Notes under the pieces: generated by a model
Seen by the model: only the letters and a program-made list of their open reading frames with translations
What the model was told of the DNA's origin: nothing
Database searches by the model: none
Shown: in pieces, positions 9,013-17,517 of the stretch
Position numbering within the stretch: position 1 is the first letter of the stretch
How the letters are laid out: each line of letters opens with the position of its first letter
Position numbers and translations under genes: made by a program
Source of the DNA: Brachybacterium huguangmaarense
GTDB taxonomy: Bacteria > Actinomycetota > Actinomycetes > Actinomycetales > Dermabacteraceae
NCBI RefSeq assembly: GCF_025725725.1
Contig: NZ_CP107020.1
Span: 2,790,001-2,854,000 of the forward strand
Reading direction: 5' to 3'
DNA: 64,000 bases

Positions 9013-9798
9013 TCAGCGGACCGGCAGCCCGTCGGCGGCCAGCGCCTCCTTGACGTCGGCGACCGTGAGGGTCCCGAAGTGGAAGACGCTCGCGGCGAGC
9101 ACCGCGTCGGCGCCCGCCCGGATCGCGGGCGGGAAGTCCTCGGCGCGGCCCGCGCCGCCCGAGCCGATGAGCGGGACGGTCGTGGCAGCCCGGGCGCCGC
9201 GGATCAGCTCGAGGTCGAAGCCCCGCTCGGTGCCGTCGGCGTCCATCGAGTTGAGCAGGATCTCGCCGGCGCCGCGCTCGGTGACCTCGGTGATCCAGGC
9301 GAGCGCGTCGATGCCGGTGCCGCGGCGCCCCCCGTGGGTCGTGACCTCGAAGCCGCTCCCGCCGCGGGCCGTGCCCTCGGGCGTGTCGTCGGTGACGCGA
9401 CGGGCGTCGATCGAGATCACGAGCACCTGGTTGCCGAAGCGCTCGGCGATCTCCCCGACGAGGGCCGGTCGCGCGATCGCCGCGGTGTTGACCCCGACCT
9501 TGTCGGCGCCCGCCCGCAGCAGCTGGTCGACGTCGCCGGCCGAGCGCACGCCGCCGCCGACGGTGAGAGGGATGAAGATCTGCTCGGCGGCGGAGCGCAC
9601 GACGTCGATCATGGTGTCGCGTCCGCCGCTCGAGGCCGTGACGTCGAGGAAGGTCAGCTCGTCGGCGCCCATCGCGTCGTACCGGGCCGCGAGCTCGACC
9701 GGGTCGCCCGCGTCGCGCAGGTCGCGGAAGTTGACGCCCTTGACCACGCGGCCGGCGTCGACGTCGAGGCAGGGGATCACACGCACGGCGAGGCTCAT
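9013..9798 (-). CDS. hisF: Imidazole glycerol phosphate synthase subunit HisF
   Basis: A 261-residue (beta/alpha)8-barrel cyclase. With the glutaminase HisH it converts PRFAR plus ammonia to imidazole glycerol phosphate and AICAR in histidine biosynthesis. The two catalytic aspartates are in place: Asp12 in [14 protein letters not shown] and Asp131 in ISIDARR. Phosphate-binding loops TVGGGVRS and SGGAG are present. A GGAGGATGAGGCC stretch before the ATG can be read as a ribosome site or, as GAGGAT 6 nt from the ATG, as a leaderless -10 box. No other his biosynthesis gene is nearby, so hisF is detached from the rest of the pathway here. Confidence 0.95.
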   Translation of the reverse strand: MSLAVRVIPCLDVDAGRVVKGVNFRDLRDAGDPVELAARYDAMGADELTFLDVTASSGGRDTMIDVVRSAAEQIFIPLTVGGGVRSAGDVDQLLRAGADKVGVNTAAIARPALVGEIAERFGNQVLVISIDARRVTDDTPEGTARGGSGFEVTTHGGRRGTGIDALAWITEVTERGAGEILLNSMDADGTERGFDLELIRGARAATTVPLIGSGGAGRAEDFPPAIRAGADAVLAASVFHFGTLTVADVKEALAADGLPVR

Positions 9799-9840
9799 GG
9801 CCTCATCCTCCCAGATCCGCCCGCGCCCGAGAGGGGCGGC

Positions 9841-11958
9841 TCACGCGTCGATCCGCTCCTGGTCGAGCTCGTGGGCGCCCTCGATGAGGAACTGCTTGCG
9901 GGGGGCGACGTCCGAGCCCATGAGCAGCTCGAACATGGTGGCCGCGGCCTCGGCGTCCTCGATCCTCACCCGACGCAGGGTGCGGTGGCGCGGGTCCATC
10001 GTGGTGTCCGCAAGCTGGTCGGCGTCCATCTCGCCGAGGCCCTTGTAGCGCTGGATCGGCTCCTTGTAGCGCTTGCGGCGCTTCTCGAGGCTCTTGAGCA
10101 GCCGGGTGAGCTCCGCCTCGGAGTAGGTGTAGACGAACTCGTTCTTCTTGCCGCCGCCGTGGATGATCTCGACGCGGTGCAGGGGCGGCACGGCCACGTA
10201 GATCCGGCCCGCCTCGAGCATGGGGCGCATGTAGCGGTGGAAGAGGGTCAGCAGCAGGGTGCGGATGTGGGCGCCGTCGACGTCGGCATCGCTCATCATG
10301 ATGATCTTGCCGTAGCGCGCGGCGTCGAGGTCGAAGGTGCGGCCGCTCCCGGCGCCGAGCACCTGGATGATCGCGCCGCACTCGGCGTTCTTGAGCATGT
10401 CCGTGATGGACGCCTTCTGCACGTTGAGAATCTTGCCGCGGATCGGCAGGAGCGCCTGGAACTCGGAGCTGCGAGCGTGCTTGGCGGTGCCGAGCGCGCT
10501 GTCGCCCTCGACGATGAACAGCTCCGAGCGCTCGACGTCGGTCGAGCGGCAGTCGGCGAGCTTGGTCGGCATGGTCGAGGACTCGAGGGCGTTCTTGCGG
10601 CGCGAGACCTCCTTGTGCATGCGCGCGGCGATGCGGGCGCGCATCTCCGAGACGACCTTGTCGACGACGAGGGCGGCCTGCTCCTTCTCGCCCTTCTTCG
10701 TCGAGGTGAGGAACGCCGTGAGCCGCTCCTCGACGACGCGGGCGACGATCTGGCGCACGGCGGGCGTGCCGAGCACCTCCTTGGTCTGGCCCTCGAACTG
10801 GGGCTCCTCGAGCCGCACCGTGACGACCGCGGTGAGGCCGGCGAGGGTGTCGTCCTTCTCGATCTTCTCGTTCTTGGCGTTGAACTTCACGCGTCGCGCC
10901 TGGTTGTCGACCTGCTTGCGCAGGGTCTTGAGCAGAGCCTGCTCGAAGCCGGAGACGTGGGTGCCGCCCTTGGGCGTCGCGACGATGTTGACGAAGGAGC
11001 GCAGCGTGGTCTCGTAGTCGCCGCCCCAGCGCAGCGCGATATCGACCTCGCACGTGCGGTCGACGTCACGCGAGACCATGTGCCCCTTGTCGTCGAGCAC
11101 GGGGATGGTCTCGGTGTAGTCGCCCGAGCCGGTCAGGCGGATCACGTCGGTGATGCGCTCGTCGGTCGCGAGGTACTCGACGAACTCGGCGATGCCGCCG
11201 TCGTAGCGGTAGGAGACGTCCTCGGGCGCCTCCGGGGCGCGCTCGGGGCGATGGTCGGAGACGGTGATCTCGAGGCCGGGCACGAGGAAGGCGGTCTGGC
11301 GGGCGCGCCGCGTGAGCTCCTCGATGGAGAAATGGGAGCCCTTGACGAAGATCTGGGGGTCGGCCCAGTAGCGCACCCGGGTGCCGGTCACGCCGCGCCG
11401 GGCCCGGCCGACCACGCGCAGCTCCGCGGCGCCCTCGGTGACCGGGGTGAAGGGGGCATCCGCCGCAGGGCCGTCGGGGCCGTCCGTGAAGACGCCGGGC
11501 ACGCCGCGCTGGAAGGACATCGCGTAGGTCTTCGCGCCGCGGTCCACCTCGACGTCGAGGCGGGCCGAGAGGGCGTTGACGACGGAGGCGCCCACGCCGT
11601 GCAGGCCGCCCGAGGCGGCGTAGGAGCCGCCGCCGAACTTCCCGCCGGCGTGCAGCTTGGTGTAGACGACCTCGACGCCGGTCAGCCCGGTGCGCGGCTC
11701 GACGTCGACGGGCACGCCGCGCCCGTTGTCCCGCACCTCGACGGAGCCGTCGGCGTGCAGCTCGACGCGGATCGCGGAGCCGAAGCCGCCGAGGGCCTCG
11801 TCGACGGAGTTGTCGAGGATCTCCCACAGGCAGTGCATGAGCCCGCGCGAGTCCGTCGAGCCGATGTACATGCCGGGGCGTTTGCGCACCGCCTCGAGTC
11901 CTTCGAGGACCTGGAGGTGGCGGGCGTCGTAGGCGGCGGTGGAGGAAGCTGCTGGCAC
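9841..11958 (-). CDS. parE: DNA topoisomerase IV subunit B (type IIA topoisomerase ATPase)
   Basis: A 705-residue ATPase subunit partnering ParC. It has a GHKL ATP-binding domain (EILDNSVDEAL, DNGRGVPV, GLHGVGASVVNALS within residues 1-125), a transducer domain, then a TOPRIM domain with EGDSALGTA and PIRGKILNVQ and the metal-binding acidic motif DADVDGAHIRT. The C-terminus ends soon after the TOPRIM tail (RYKGLGEMDADQL), as in ParE. GTG start at 11958, with TAGAAT 6 nt upstream and no ribosome site, so the mRNA is probably leaderless. parC lies on the other strand about 3 kb away; the two are not one operon, as in Streptomyces. Confidence 0.93.
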   Translation of the reverse strand: MPAASSTAAYDARHLQVLEGLEAVRKRPGMYIGSTDSRGLMHCLWEILDNSVDEALGGFGSAIRVELHADGSVEVRDNGRGVPVDVEPRTGLTGVEVVYTKLHAGGKFGGGSYAASGGLHGVGASVVNALSARLDVEVDRGAKTYAMSFQRGVPGVFTDGPDGPAADAPFTPVTEGAAELRVVGRARRGVTGTRVRYWADPQIFVKGSHFSIEELTRRARQTAFLVPGLEITVSDHRPERAPEAPEDVSYRYDGGIAEFVEYLATDERITDVIRLTGSGDYTETIPVLDDKGHMVSRDVDRTCEVDIALRWGGDYETTLRSFVNIVATPKGGTHVSGFEQALLKTLRKQVDNQARRVKFNAKNEKIEKDDTLAGLTAVVTVRLEEPQFEGQTKEVLGTPAVRQIVARVVEERLTAFLTSTKKGEKEQAALVVDKVVSEMRARIAARMHKEVSRRKNALESSTMPTKLADCRSTDVERSELFIVEGDSALGTAKHARSSEFQALLPIRGKILNVQKASITDMLKNAECGAIIQVLGAGSGRTFDLDAARYGKIIMMSDADVDGAHIRTLLLTLFHRYMRPMLEAGRIYVAVPPLHRVEIIHGGGKKNEFVYTYSEAELTRLLKSLEKRRKRYKEPIQRYKGLGEMDADQLADTTMDPRHRTLRRVRIEDAEAAATMFELLMGSDVAPRKQFLIEGAHELDQERIDA

Positions 11959-11964
11959 GGGGCG

Positions 11965-11970
11965 ATTCTA
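11965..11970 (-). promoter_or_regulatory. Leaderless -10 box of parE
   Basis: Minus-strand TAGAAT ends 6 nt before the GTG at 11958. A near-consensus -10 for the housekeeping sigma factor. Confidence 0.65.
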
Positions 11971-12040
11971 CGGGGGCGAGGGTGGTTGCGCGGTGAGCGA
12001 ACCGGGGCGGATCACGCGTGCCACGCGCGCCGCGCTCTGT

Positions 12041-12046
12041 TTGAAT
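12041..12046 (+). promoter_or_regulatory. Putative leaderless -10 box of the DUF7455 gene
   Basis: TTGAAT ends 6 nt before the ATG at 12053; no ribosome site is visible. Confidence 0.5.
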
Positions 12047-12052
12047 GGCCTC

Positions 12053-12271
12053 ATGAACATGACGCTCGAAGCCCCCCGACTGACGAGTCACGACCGGTGC
12101 GACCGCTGCGGCGCCCAGGCGTACGTCAAGGTGGTCCTCAACGCCGGCGGCGAGCTCCTCTTCTGCGCTCATCACGCGCGTGCCCACGAGGACGCCCTGC
12201 GTCCCATGGCCGCCGAGATCATCGACGAGACCGATCGCCTGCACCGCAAGCCGGAGCCGATCGACGACTGA
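12053..12271 (+). CDS. DUF7455 small zinc-ribbon-like protein
   Basis: A 72-residue protein of the short actinobacterial DUF7455 family. It has a CDRCGAQ motif near residue 16 and a CAHHA motif near residue 38, spaced like a small treble-clef or zinc-ribbon site; the rest is acidic and helical. The function is unknown. Its place between parE and the principal sigma factor gene is conserved in actinobacteria. I chose the ATG at 12053 because the -10 box TTGAAT ends 6 nt before it; a second in-frame ATG follows at 12059. It ends 29 nt before a strong hairpin. Confidence 0.8.
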   Translation: MNMTLEAPRLTSHDRCDRCGAQAYVKVVLNAGGELLFCAHHARAHEDALRPMAAEIIDETDRLHRKPEPIDD

Positions 12272-12300
12272 CGCCGCTCCCCCGGGCCCTGCCGGGAGCT

Positions 12301-12337
12301 GACGAGACCCCGCACCGTGCCGGTGCGGGGTCTCGTC
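12301..12337. terminator. Bidirectional hairpin terminator
   Basis: A perfect 17-bp stem with a 3-nt loop (TGC) between the convergent DUF7455 and GNAT genes. There is no T-run on either side, so it may act as an L-shaped actinobacterial terminator. Confidence 0.8.
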
Positions 12338-12359
12338 GTGTCCGGGGCGGGCGGCCGGA

Positions 12360-12887
12360 TCAGCCCAGGGCGAGGTGGTCGGCGTGCGCCATGTACTCGA
12401 CCCACCGGCTGTCGTGCCCGTCGCGCGGCTCGCGCCGTCCGGTGTCGCGGAAGCCGACGCGCTCGTACATCCGGCGCGCGGCCGTGTTGCGCTCGTCGAC
12501 CTCGAGCTGCAGACGGGGGCGTCCGAGGGACACGGCCAGGTCGCGGGCGCCGCGCAGGAGCGCGGTCGAGATGCCGGTGCCGCGGGCCGCGGGTCGCACC
12601 CACAGCGACACCAGGATCGCCTCGTCCGGCGCGATTGTGTGCTCGGCCGTGTAGCCCTCGGGCAGCACCGCGATCCCGCCCTGCACCTCGTCGCCGACAC
12701 GTGCCTGCAGGTGCAGTCGCGGCCCGCGGATGTCCTCGCGCCACCGCTCGTCGGACCAGCGGGCGACGTCCTCGCGCCGCGCCCAGAACGCGTCGGGATC
12801 GGCGGCGAGCATCTCCAGGCGCAGCCGACGGTGCGCGGCGAGGTCCTCGAGACCGACCCGGCGGATCCGCAGGGTCCTCTGGGCCAT
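12360..12887 (-). CDS. GNAT family N-acetyltransferase
   Basis: A 175-residue single-domain GNAT enzyme that would move an acetyl group from acetyl-CoA to an amine of an unknown substrate. The CoA-binding signature VRPAARGTGISTALL lies near residues 97-111, followed by LQLEVDERNTAARRMYERVGF, the classic beta5/alpha4 segment. The start is the ATG at 12887, preceded by an AGGGAGG ribosome site 7 nt upstream; the frame runs open much further into the sigma factor gene but that part is a shadow. It lies downstream of the sigma factor gene beyond a terminator, so it probably has its own weak promoter or depends on read-through. Confidence 0.88.
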   Translation of the reverse strand: MAQRTLRIRRVGLEDLAAHRRLRLEMLAADPDAFWARREDVARWSDERWREDIRGPRLHLQARVGDEVQGGIAVLPEGYTAEHTIAPDEAILVSLWVRPAARGTGISTALLRGARDLAVSLGRPRLQLEVDERNTAARRMYERVGFRDTGRREPRDGHDSRWVEYMAHADHLALG

Positions 12888-12923
12888 GACGGTCCTCCCT
12901 GTCTCTCGGGTCTCTCGCGGGAC

Positions 12924-12963
12924 GACGGCGGCCCCGGACTCCGAGGAGTCCGGGCCCGCCGTC
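12924..12963 (-). terminator. Terminator of the principal sigma factor gene
   Basis: An 8-bp outer stem and a 10-bp inner stem separated by a single C-C mismatch, with a tiny loop, starting 10 nt after the sigma factor stop codon. No T-run. Confidence 0.75.
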
Positions 12964-12973
12964 CGGGCTCGTG

Positions 12974-14227
12974 TCAGTCCAGGTAGTCGCGCAGCACCTG
13001 CGAGCGCGAGGGGTGGCGCAGCTTGGACATCGTCTTGGACTCGATCTGGCGGATCCGCTCGCGGGTCACGCCGTAGACCTTGCCGATCTCGTCGAGGGTC
13101 TTGGGCTGGCCGTCCTCGAGGCCGAAGCGCATGGCGACGACACCGGCCTCGCGCTCGGAGAGCGTGTCGAGCACCGAGTGCAGCTGCTCCTGGAGGAGCG
13201 TGAAGCTCACGGCGTCGGCCGGGACCACGGCCTCGGAGTCCTCGATGAGGTCGCCGAACTCGCTGTCGCCGTCCTCGCCCAGCGGGGTGTGCAGGGAGAT
13301 CGGCTCGCGGCCGTACTTCTGGACCTCGACGACCTTCTCGGGGGTCATGTCGAGCTCCTTGGCGAGCTCCTCGGGCGTGGGCTCGCGACCCAGGTCCTGC
13401 AGCATCTGCCGCTGGACGCGGGCGAGCTTGTTGATGACCTCGACCATGTGCACGGGGATGCGGATGGTGCGGGCCTGGTCGGCCATGGCGCGCGTGATGG
13501 CCTGGCGGATCCACCACGTCGCGTAGGTCGAGAACTTGTAGCCCTTGGTGTAGTCGAACTTCTCGACGGCGCGGATGAGGCCGAGGTTGCCCTCCTGGAT
13601 CAGGTCCAGGAAGAGCATGCCGCGACCGGTGTAGCGCTTGGCGAGCGAGACGACGAGGCGGAGGTTCGCCTCGAGCAGGTGGTCCTTGGCGGCCCGGCCG
13701 TCCTCGGCGATGATCGCGAGCTCGCGCCCCGCCTTGGTCTTCTTGAGCGACTCGTCCTGCTTGAGCTTCTGCTCGGCGTACAGGCCGGCCTCGATGCGCT
13801 CGGCGAGCTCGACCTCCTGAGCGGCGTTGAGCAGAGCGACCTTGCCGATCTGCTTGAGGTAGTCCTTAACCGGGTCCGCGGTGGCACCGGCGGTGACGAC
13901 CTGCTGGGCCGGCGAGTCGTCCTCGGCGGCGGTGACGACGAAGCCCGAGGTCTCGCCCTCGGTCTCCTCGGTCGTGGTCGACCCCTCCGAGGTGGTGGAC
14001 TCGGTCTCCTCCTCCGCGTTCTCGTCGCGCTCGTCGTCGACGGACGCGGCCTTGGTCGCCTTCTTCTTGGCGGCCGTGGAGCGCGCGGAGGTGGTCTTCT
14101 TGGCCGCGGCGGCAGGGGCCTTCTTGGCGGCCGGCTTCCTGGTCGCGGTGCGCGGGGTCGAGGCGGTCTTCTTCTCGACGTCCACGGCGGGCTCGGCCGT
14201 GGCAGAGGTCTTCGAGGAGGCAGTCAC
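12974..14227 (-). CDS. sigA: Principal RNA polymerase sigma factor (HrdB/SigA/RpoD)
   Basis: A 417-residue group 1 sigma-70 factor that directs RNA polymerase to housekeeping promoters. The N-terminus is Lys/Ala/Thr-rich and acidic, as in actinobacterial HrdB. Region 1.2 begins at [11 protein letters not shown]; region 2 contains [15 protein letters not shown] (2.3/2.4, promoter melting and -10 reading); region 4.2 is the helix-turn-helix [19 protein letters not shown], and the protein ends in LRDYLD. I chose the GTG at 14227 because an AGAAGGA ribosome site sits 6-7 nt upstream; further upstream the frame has no conserved sequence. A promoter with both TATAAT and GGAAT/GTT elements lies about 170 nt upstream, giving a long leader. 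Its -10 preference fits the TAnnnT boxes throughout the window. Confidence 0.96.
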   Translation of the reverse strand: MTASSKTSATAEPAVDVEKKTASTPRTATRKPAAKKAPAAAAKKTTSARSTAAKKKATKAASVDDERDENAEEETESTTSEGSTTTEETEGETSGFVVTAAEDDSPAQQVVTAGATADPVKDYLKQIGKVALLNAAQEVELAERIEAGLYAEQKLKQDESLKKTKAGRELAIIAEDGRAAKDHLLEANLRLVVSLAKRYTGRGMLFLDLIQEGNLGLIRAVEKFDYTKGYKFSTYATWWIRQAITRAMADQARTIRIPVHMVEVINKLARVQRQMLQDLGREPTPEELAKELDMTPEKVVEVQKYGREPISLHTPLGEDGDSEFGDLIEDSEAVVPADAVSFTLLQEQLHSVLDTLSEREAGVVAMRFGLEDGQPKTLDEIGKVYGVTRERIRQIESKTMSKLRHPSRSQVLRDYLD

Positions 14228-14406
14228 GCAGTTCCTTCTTCCGGCAGACCGCGGTGCGCGGCGGTCCGTCTTGCTCGGGCGATCGGTGGTCGGAGCTCGG
14301 CTCGACCGCTCCGGGGTCGGCACGGGCATGGCGCAGGGTCGCGGGCTGGTCCCGCGAGGGGCGTGGGCGCTCATGCGGTCGGGTCGGCCCGGCGGCAAGC
14401 TCGACA

Positions 14407-14436
14407 ATTATAACGTCCGCGCGCCCGGAGTATTCC
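14407..14436 (-). promoter_or_regulatory. Promoter of the principal sigma factor gene, with SigR/SigH-like elements
   Basis: On the minus strand this reads GGAAT, 17 nt, then GTTATAAT. TATAAT (14407-14412) is a perfect housekeeping -10, while GGAAT...GTT resembles the target of the SigR/SigH family of disulfide-stress sigma factors, known to drive an hrdB promoter in Streptomyces. No TTGACA-type -35 is present at the matching distance. The start would be near 14400, leaving a ~170-nt leader. Confidence 0.6.
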
Positions 14437-14474
14437 CTCCCCGACGCGCGGCGGGATCGCCGGGCCCGAGGGGC

Positions 14475-14879
14475 TCACGCCCCGGCGGAGCCCTTGACGG
14501 CCAGGACGGGGCACGGCGCGCCGAGCACGACGCGCCGGGCGGCCGTGCCGAGGTTGAGCTTGCCGGTCCGCGACTTGGCCCGCAGCCCGATGACCAGCAG
14601 ATCGGCGGCCTCGGCCTCGGCGACGCCGAGCAGGAACTCGTCGACGCCCTCGTCGGCCGAGCAGCGGATCCGCAGCGTGGAGGGGGCGTCGGCGCCCTCG
14701 AGGCCGCCGAGCTCACGGCGCACGGCGTCCTCCCCCGCCCCGGTGCGCGTGCCCTCGGAGTCGATGTAGGAGTGGGAGGCGACGACGAGCGGCAGATCGC
14801 GGGCGCGGGACTCGCGCACCGCGGCGCGCAGCGCGTGGCGTCCCTGCTCGGACGGCGAATAGGCGACGACGACGCTCAT
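14475..14879 (-). CDS. Universal stress protein (UspA family)
   Basis: A 134-residue single-domain universal stress protein. It begins with VVVAYSPSEQGRHAL, the first beta strand and helix of the Usp fold, and ends with LLVIGLRAKSRTGKLNLGTAARRVVLGAPCPVLAVK. The G-2x-G-9x-G(S/T) ATP site of ATP-binding Usps is only partly matched, so nucleotide binding is uncertain. The start is the ATG at 14879 with an AGGAAGAG ribosome site; a longer reading to 14909 is possible but has no better signal. It lies between metX and the sigma factor gene on the same strand, with 75- and 247-nt gaps, so it is probably transcribed alone. Confidence 0.88.
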   Translation of the reverse strand: MSVVVAYSPSEQGRHALRAAVRESRARDLPLVVASHSYIDSEGTRTGAGEDAVRRELGGLEGADAPSTLRIRCSADEGVDEFLLGVAEAEAADLLVIGLRAKSRTGKLNLGTAARRVVLGAPCPVLAVKGSAGA

Positions 14880-14955
14880 GGTCTCTCTTCCTGCCCTCGG
14901 AGCGGGCACGGCTCGGCGGCGGGCCCGCCCGTCACGGGGCCGTCCGGGTGTGAGG

Positions 14956-16107
14956 CTAGTCGCACAGGAGCCCTCGTATCCACCCGGCGAGCGGCGGCGA
15001 GGGCACGAGGAAGCCGTCGTGGCCGACGGGCGAGTGGATGACGTGGAAGTCGGCCCCGTCGATCCCCTCGGCGATCGTCTCGCTCATCGCGAGGGGGAAC
15101 AGGCGGTCGGTGTCGACGCCGACCACGAGCGTGCGGGCGCCGACGCGGGCCAGGGCGGCGGCCACGCCGCCGCGCCCGCGCCCGAGGTCATGGGTGTCCA
15201 TCGAGCCGACGAGCACGAGATACGAGTTGGCGTCGAAGCGTCGGGCGAGCTTGTCGGCGTGGTTGTCGAGGTAGCTCGAGACCTGGAAGATCGTGCCCGG
15301 CGCGAGGGGGTCGGCATCCTCCTGGGTGCGGTTGGCGAAGCGGTCCTCGAGCTCGGCGGCCGTCCGATAGGTCGTGTGGGCGATGCGCCGGGCCACGCCG
15401 AGGCCCTGCTGCGGGCCGCATCCGTCGGGCGCGTCGTAGTAGTCGCCGCCGCGGAAGCCGTCGCAGATGCGGATCGCGGCGGCCTGGGCGCTGTTCCAGG
15501 CGATCTGGTCGGCGCTCGCGGCGGCGCAGCTCGCGATCACGGCGAGCCGGTCGACCTGCGAGGGGTGGGTGACGGCCCATTCGAGGGCGCGCATGCCGCC
15601 CATCGAGGCGCCCACCACGAGGGCCCAGCGCTCGATGCCCAGATGCTCCATGAGCGCGTGCTCGGCGGCCACCTGGTCGCGTGCGGTCAGGCGGGGGAAG
15701 CGGCTGCCCCAGGGACGGCCGTCGAGCGCGCTCGAGCTCGGGCCCGTGGTCCCCTGACAGCCGCCCAGGACGTTGGGGACGACGACGAACCAGCGGTCGG
15801 TGTCGATCGGCAGGCCGGGCCCGACGAGGTCCTCCCACCAGCCCGCCGAGGGGTGCCCGTCGCCCGCGGGGCCCCGCACGTGGGAGTCGCCCGTGAGGGC
15901 GTGGAGGATCAGGACGGCGTTGGACCCGTCGGCCGCGGGCTCGCCCCAGGTCTCGTAGGCGACGGTCACGGGGTCGAGCACGGCGCCGGACTCGAGCGCG
16001 AGGGCGCCGATGCCGGCGAAGCGTCGATGTCCGACCGGGTCCCCCTCGCGCCAGGCGCCGCTGACCGGGAGGGGCGGTCGACCGGAGGTGGATCGGACAG
16101 CCGTCAC
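14956..16107 (-). CDS. metX: Homoserine O-acetyltransferase
   Basis: A 383-residue alpha/beta-hydrolase-fold enzyme that acetylates L-homoserine with acetyl-CoA, the first committed step of methionine synthesis. The nucleophile is Ser168 in VVGASMGGMRALEW; the acid is Asp in GVDTDRLFPL and the base His in SPVGHDGFL near the end. ALTGDSHVRGP and NVLGGCQGTTGP are typical MetX signatures. The start is the GTG at 16107 with an AGGAGG ribosome site 9 nt upstream that sits in the 22-nt gap after the DUF4192 gene, so the two are probably one operon. The usual partner metY is not next to it. Confidence 0.93.
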   Translation of the reverse strand: MTAVRSTSGRPPLPVSGAWREGDPVGHRRFAGIGALALESGAVLDPVTVAYETWGEPAADGSNAVLILHALTGDSHVRGPAGDGHPSAGWWEDLVGPGLPIDTDRWFVVVPNVLGGCQGTTGPSSSALDGRPWGSRFPRLTARDQVAAEHALMEHLGIERWALVVGASMGGMRALEWAVTHPSQVDRLAVIASCAAASADQIAWNSAQAAAIRICDGFRGGDYYDAPDGCGPQQGLGVARRIAHTTYRTAAELEDRFANRTQEDADPLAPGTIFQVSSYLDNHADKLARRFDANSYLVLVGSMDTHDLGRGRGGVAAALARVGARTLVVGVDTDRLFPLAMSETIAEGIDGADFHVIHSPVGHDGFLVPSPPLAGWIRGLLCD

Positions 16108-16129
16108 CGCGCAGCACCTCCTGGGATCC

Positions 16130-17371
16130 TCAGGTCGATGGCCGCGGGTCCCAGCCCGGTTGCACGGGTCCTGCCGCCATGACAGCGACCAATCGTGCCA
16201 GAGAGTGGTCGGGGACCGCGTGCAGCACCTCGTCCGTGAGAGCCCCGGCCGTCGCGAAGCGATGGTTCCACCACGCGGCGAGGGCGAGCACGGTGGCCAG
16301 GTTCGCCCAGCCGGCGCGCAGCTCCGCGTCACCTTCGTCGGCGCTGCCGGCCACCGCCGGGCGCGTGACCGCCTCCATCTCGCGCAGGGCCTCGTACCAG
16401 GCCCCACCTGCACGGATGCTCTCGTGGGGGCGGCATCGAGGGTCCTCGACGAGGCGCGTGAGATCGCCGTCGGCGAGCGCGGCCGCGTCCTGGCCGCGAC
16501 CGAGCAGGCGCACGAGGAAGTCGTCGCGTCGAGGCGGGCTCGCGAGGTCGACGACGAAGGACCGCACGTGTTCACACGCCGTCATCCATCGTTCCGGGTC
16601 CCCCGTCCCGACCGGGCCGTCGAGGGCTCGCAGGCTCGCGCGGGCGATGTTCCACGTCTCGGTGATCGCGGGGCGCGGGAGAGGCCGCGGCTGGGCGCGT
16701 CCCGCTCCCGCGAGCAGGAGCGAGCGCAGGGGCGCGACGGCGGTGCGGCCGTCCACCCGGTGCTGCTCCCCGGCGAGGACGGACTCGGCGGCCACGAGGG
16801 TGGACCCCACGTCGCCCAGCGCGACGGGATCGGAGATCCCGATGTCGATCGGGGTGCCCGGCTCGAGCGGGCCCGCGGGGACGGAGACGACCACCTCGCG
16901 CGCCCGGCCGTGCGCGAGCACCCACAGCTCCGGGATGTCGAAGCCCTCCGTGCGCGCGGCGACGAGCACGCGCACGGCCAGACGGATGCCGGCCGCCTCG
17001 TCCGCCGGCTCCTCGACGGGACCGCCGAGCGGGGCGGGGCCGGCTGGAGAGGCGTCGCCCGCCGGTCCGCGGCCGTCACCGAGCACGACGAGGCCGAAGG
17101 CGCCCGTGCAGCCCTCGCGGCGCAGGAGGCCGATCAGATGGTCGAGGGTCGCCGCGGCGTCCTCGCCGGCGAGCGGCCACAGCTCCGAGCGGGTCGTGAC
17201 GACCACCTCGCAGCGATCGCGGTGCCCGACCAGCGCGAGGCTGTCCCGCGGTGCGTCCTGGAGCCCGAGGGTGATCTGGGCCAGCAGCTCGGTCGGGTCG
17301 AGGGCGCGGAGCGTGCGCGCCCTCGGCGGGGTGTCGTGGGGGCGGGAGGGACGGGCGTCGCGTGCGGTCAT
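16130..17371 (-). CDS. DUF4192 domain-containing protein
   Basis: A 413-residue actinobacterial protein of the DUF4192 family, function unknown. It opens with the family's typical LRALDPTELLAQITLGLQDAPRDSLALVGH segment (residues ~20-45), a mixed alpha/beta core follows (CEVVVTTRSELWPLAG; LVVLGDGRG), and the C-terminal part is helical with WANLATVLALAAWW near residue 370, a conserved Trp-rich feature of the family. No catalytic motif is recognisable. The start is the ATG at 17371, preceded by GGGAG 9 nt upstream. It precedes metX by 22 nt on the same strand, so co-transcription is likely, though a link to methionine synthesis is not established. Confidence 0.8.
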   Translation of the reverse strand: MTARDARPSRPHDTPPRARTLRALDPTELLAQITLGLQDAPRDSLALVGHRDRCEVVVTTRSELWPLAGEDAAATLDHLIGLLRREGCTGAFGLVVLGDGRGPAGDASPAGPAPLGGPVEEPADEAAGIRLAVRVLVAARTEGFDIPELWVLAHGRAREVVVSVPAGPLEPGTPIDIGISDPVALGDVGSTLVAAESVLAGEQHRVDGRTAVAPLRSLLLAGAGRAQPRPLPRPAITETWNIARASLRALDGPVGTGDPERWMTACEHVRSFVVDLASPPRRDDFLVRLLGRGQDAAALADGDLTRLVEDPRCRPHESIRAGGAWYEALREMEAVTRPAVAGSADEGDAELRAGWANLATVLALAAWWNHRFATAGALTDEVLHAVPDHSLARLVAVMAAGPVQPGWDPRPST

Positions 17372-17428
17372 GACGGGATGCTCCCGGCGGGGCGGCGGCG
17401 ACCGCCACCTCACGGCCCCGTTTGGGGA

Positions 17429-17434
17429 TAACGT
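17429..17434 (+). promoter_or_regulatory. Putative -10 box of the polyprenyl synthase gene
   Basis: TAACGT, overlapping GATAAC, about 84 nt before the ATG at 17518. The transcript would have a ~77-nt leader with an AGGAG ribosome site. Confidence 0.4.
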
Positions 17435-17517
17435 CGAGGTCGACCCCGTCGTGCGCGCCCTGTGGAGGGAACGCGGCGCGAGGGTGCACCGGAACCCGAT
17501 CCACCCTCAGGAGCCCC

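Noticed and set aside
8836-12654. Very long open frame on the plus strand (over 1,200 codons) opposite hisF and parE
   Set aside because: It is antisense to two well-conserved genes, and its composition (Arg, Gly, His, Asp repeats) is that of a GC-rich shadow frame. No family signature.
14880-14955. GC-rich inverted repeat between the stress-protein and metX genes as a terminator
   Set aside because: Only a short GGCGGGCCCGCC self-complement is present with no usable loop; it is too common in this composition to call.
17441-17517. Riboswitch in the polyprenyl synthase leader
   Set aside because: The ~77-nt leader shows no conserved aptamer core and no terminator/antiterminator pair.
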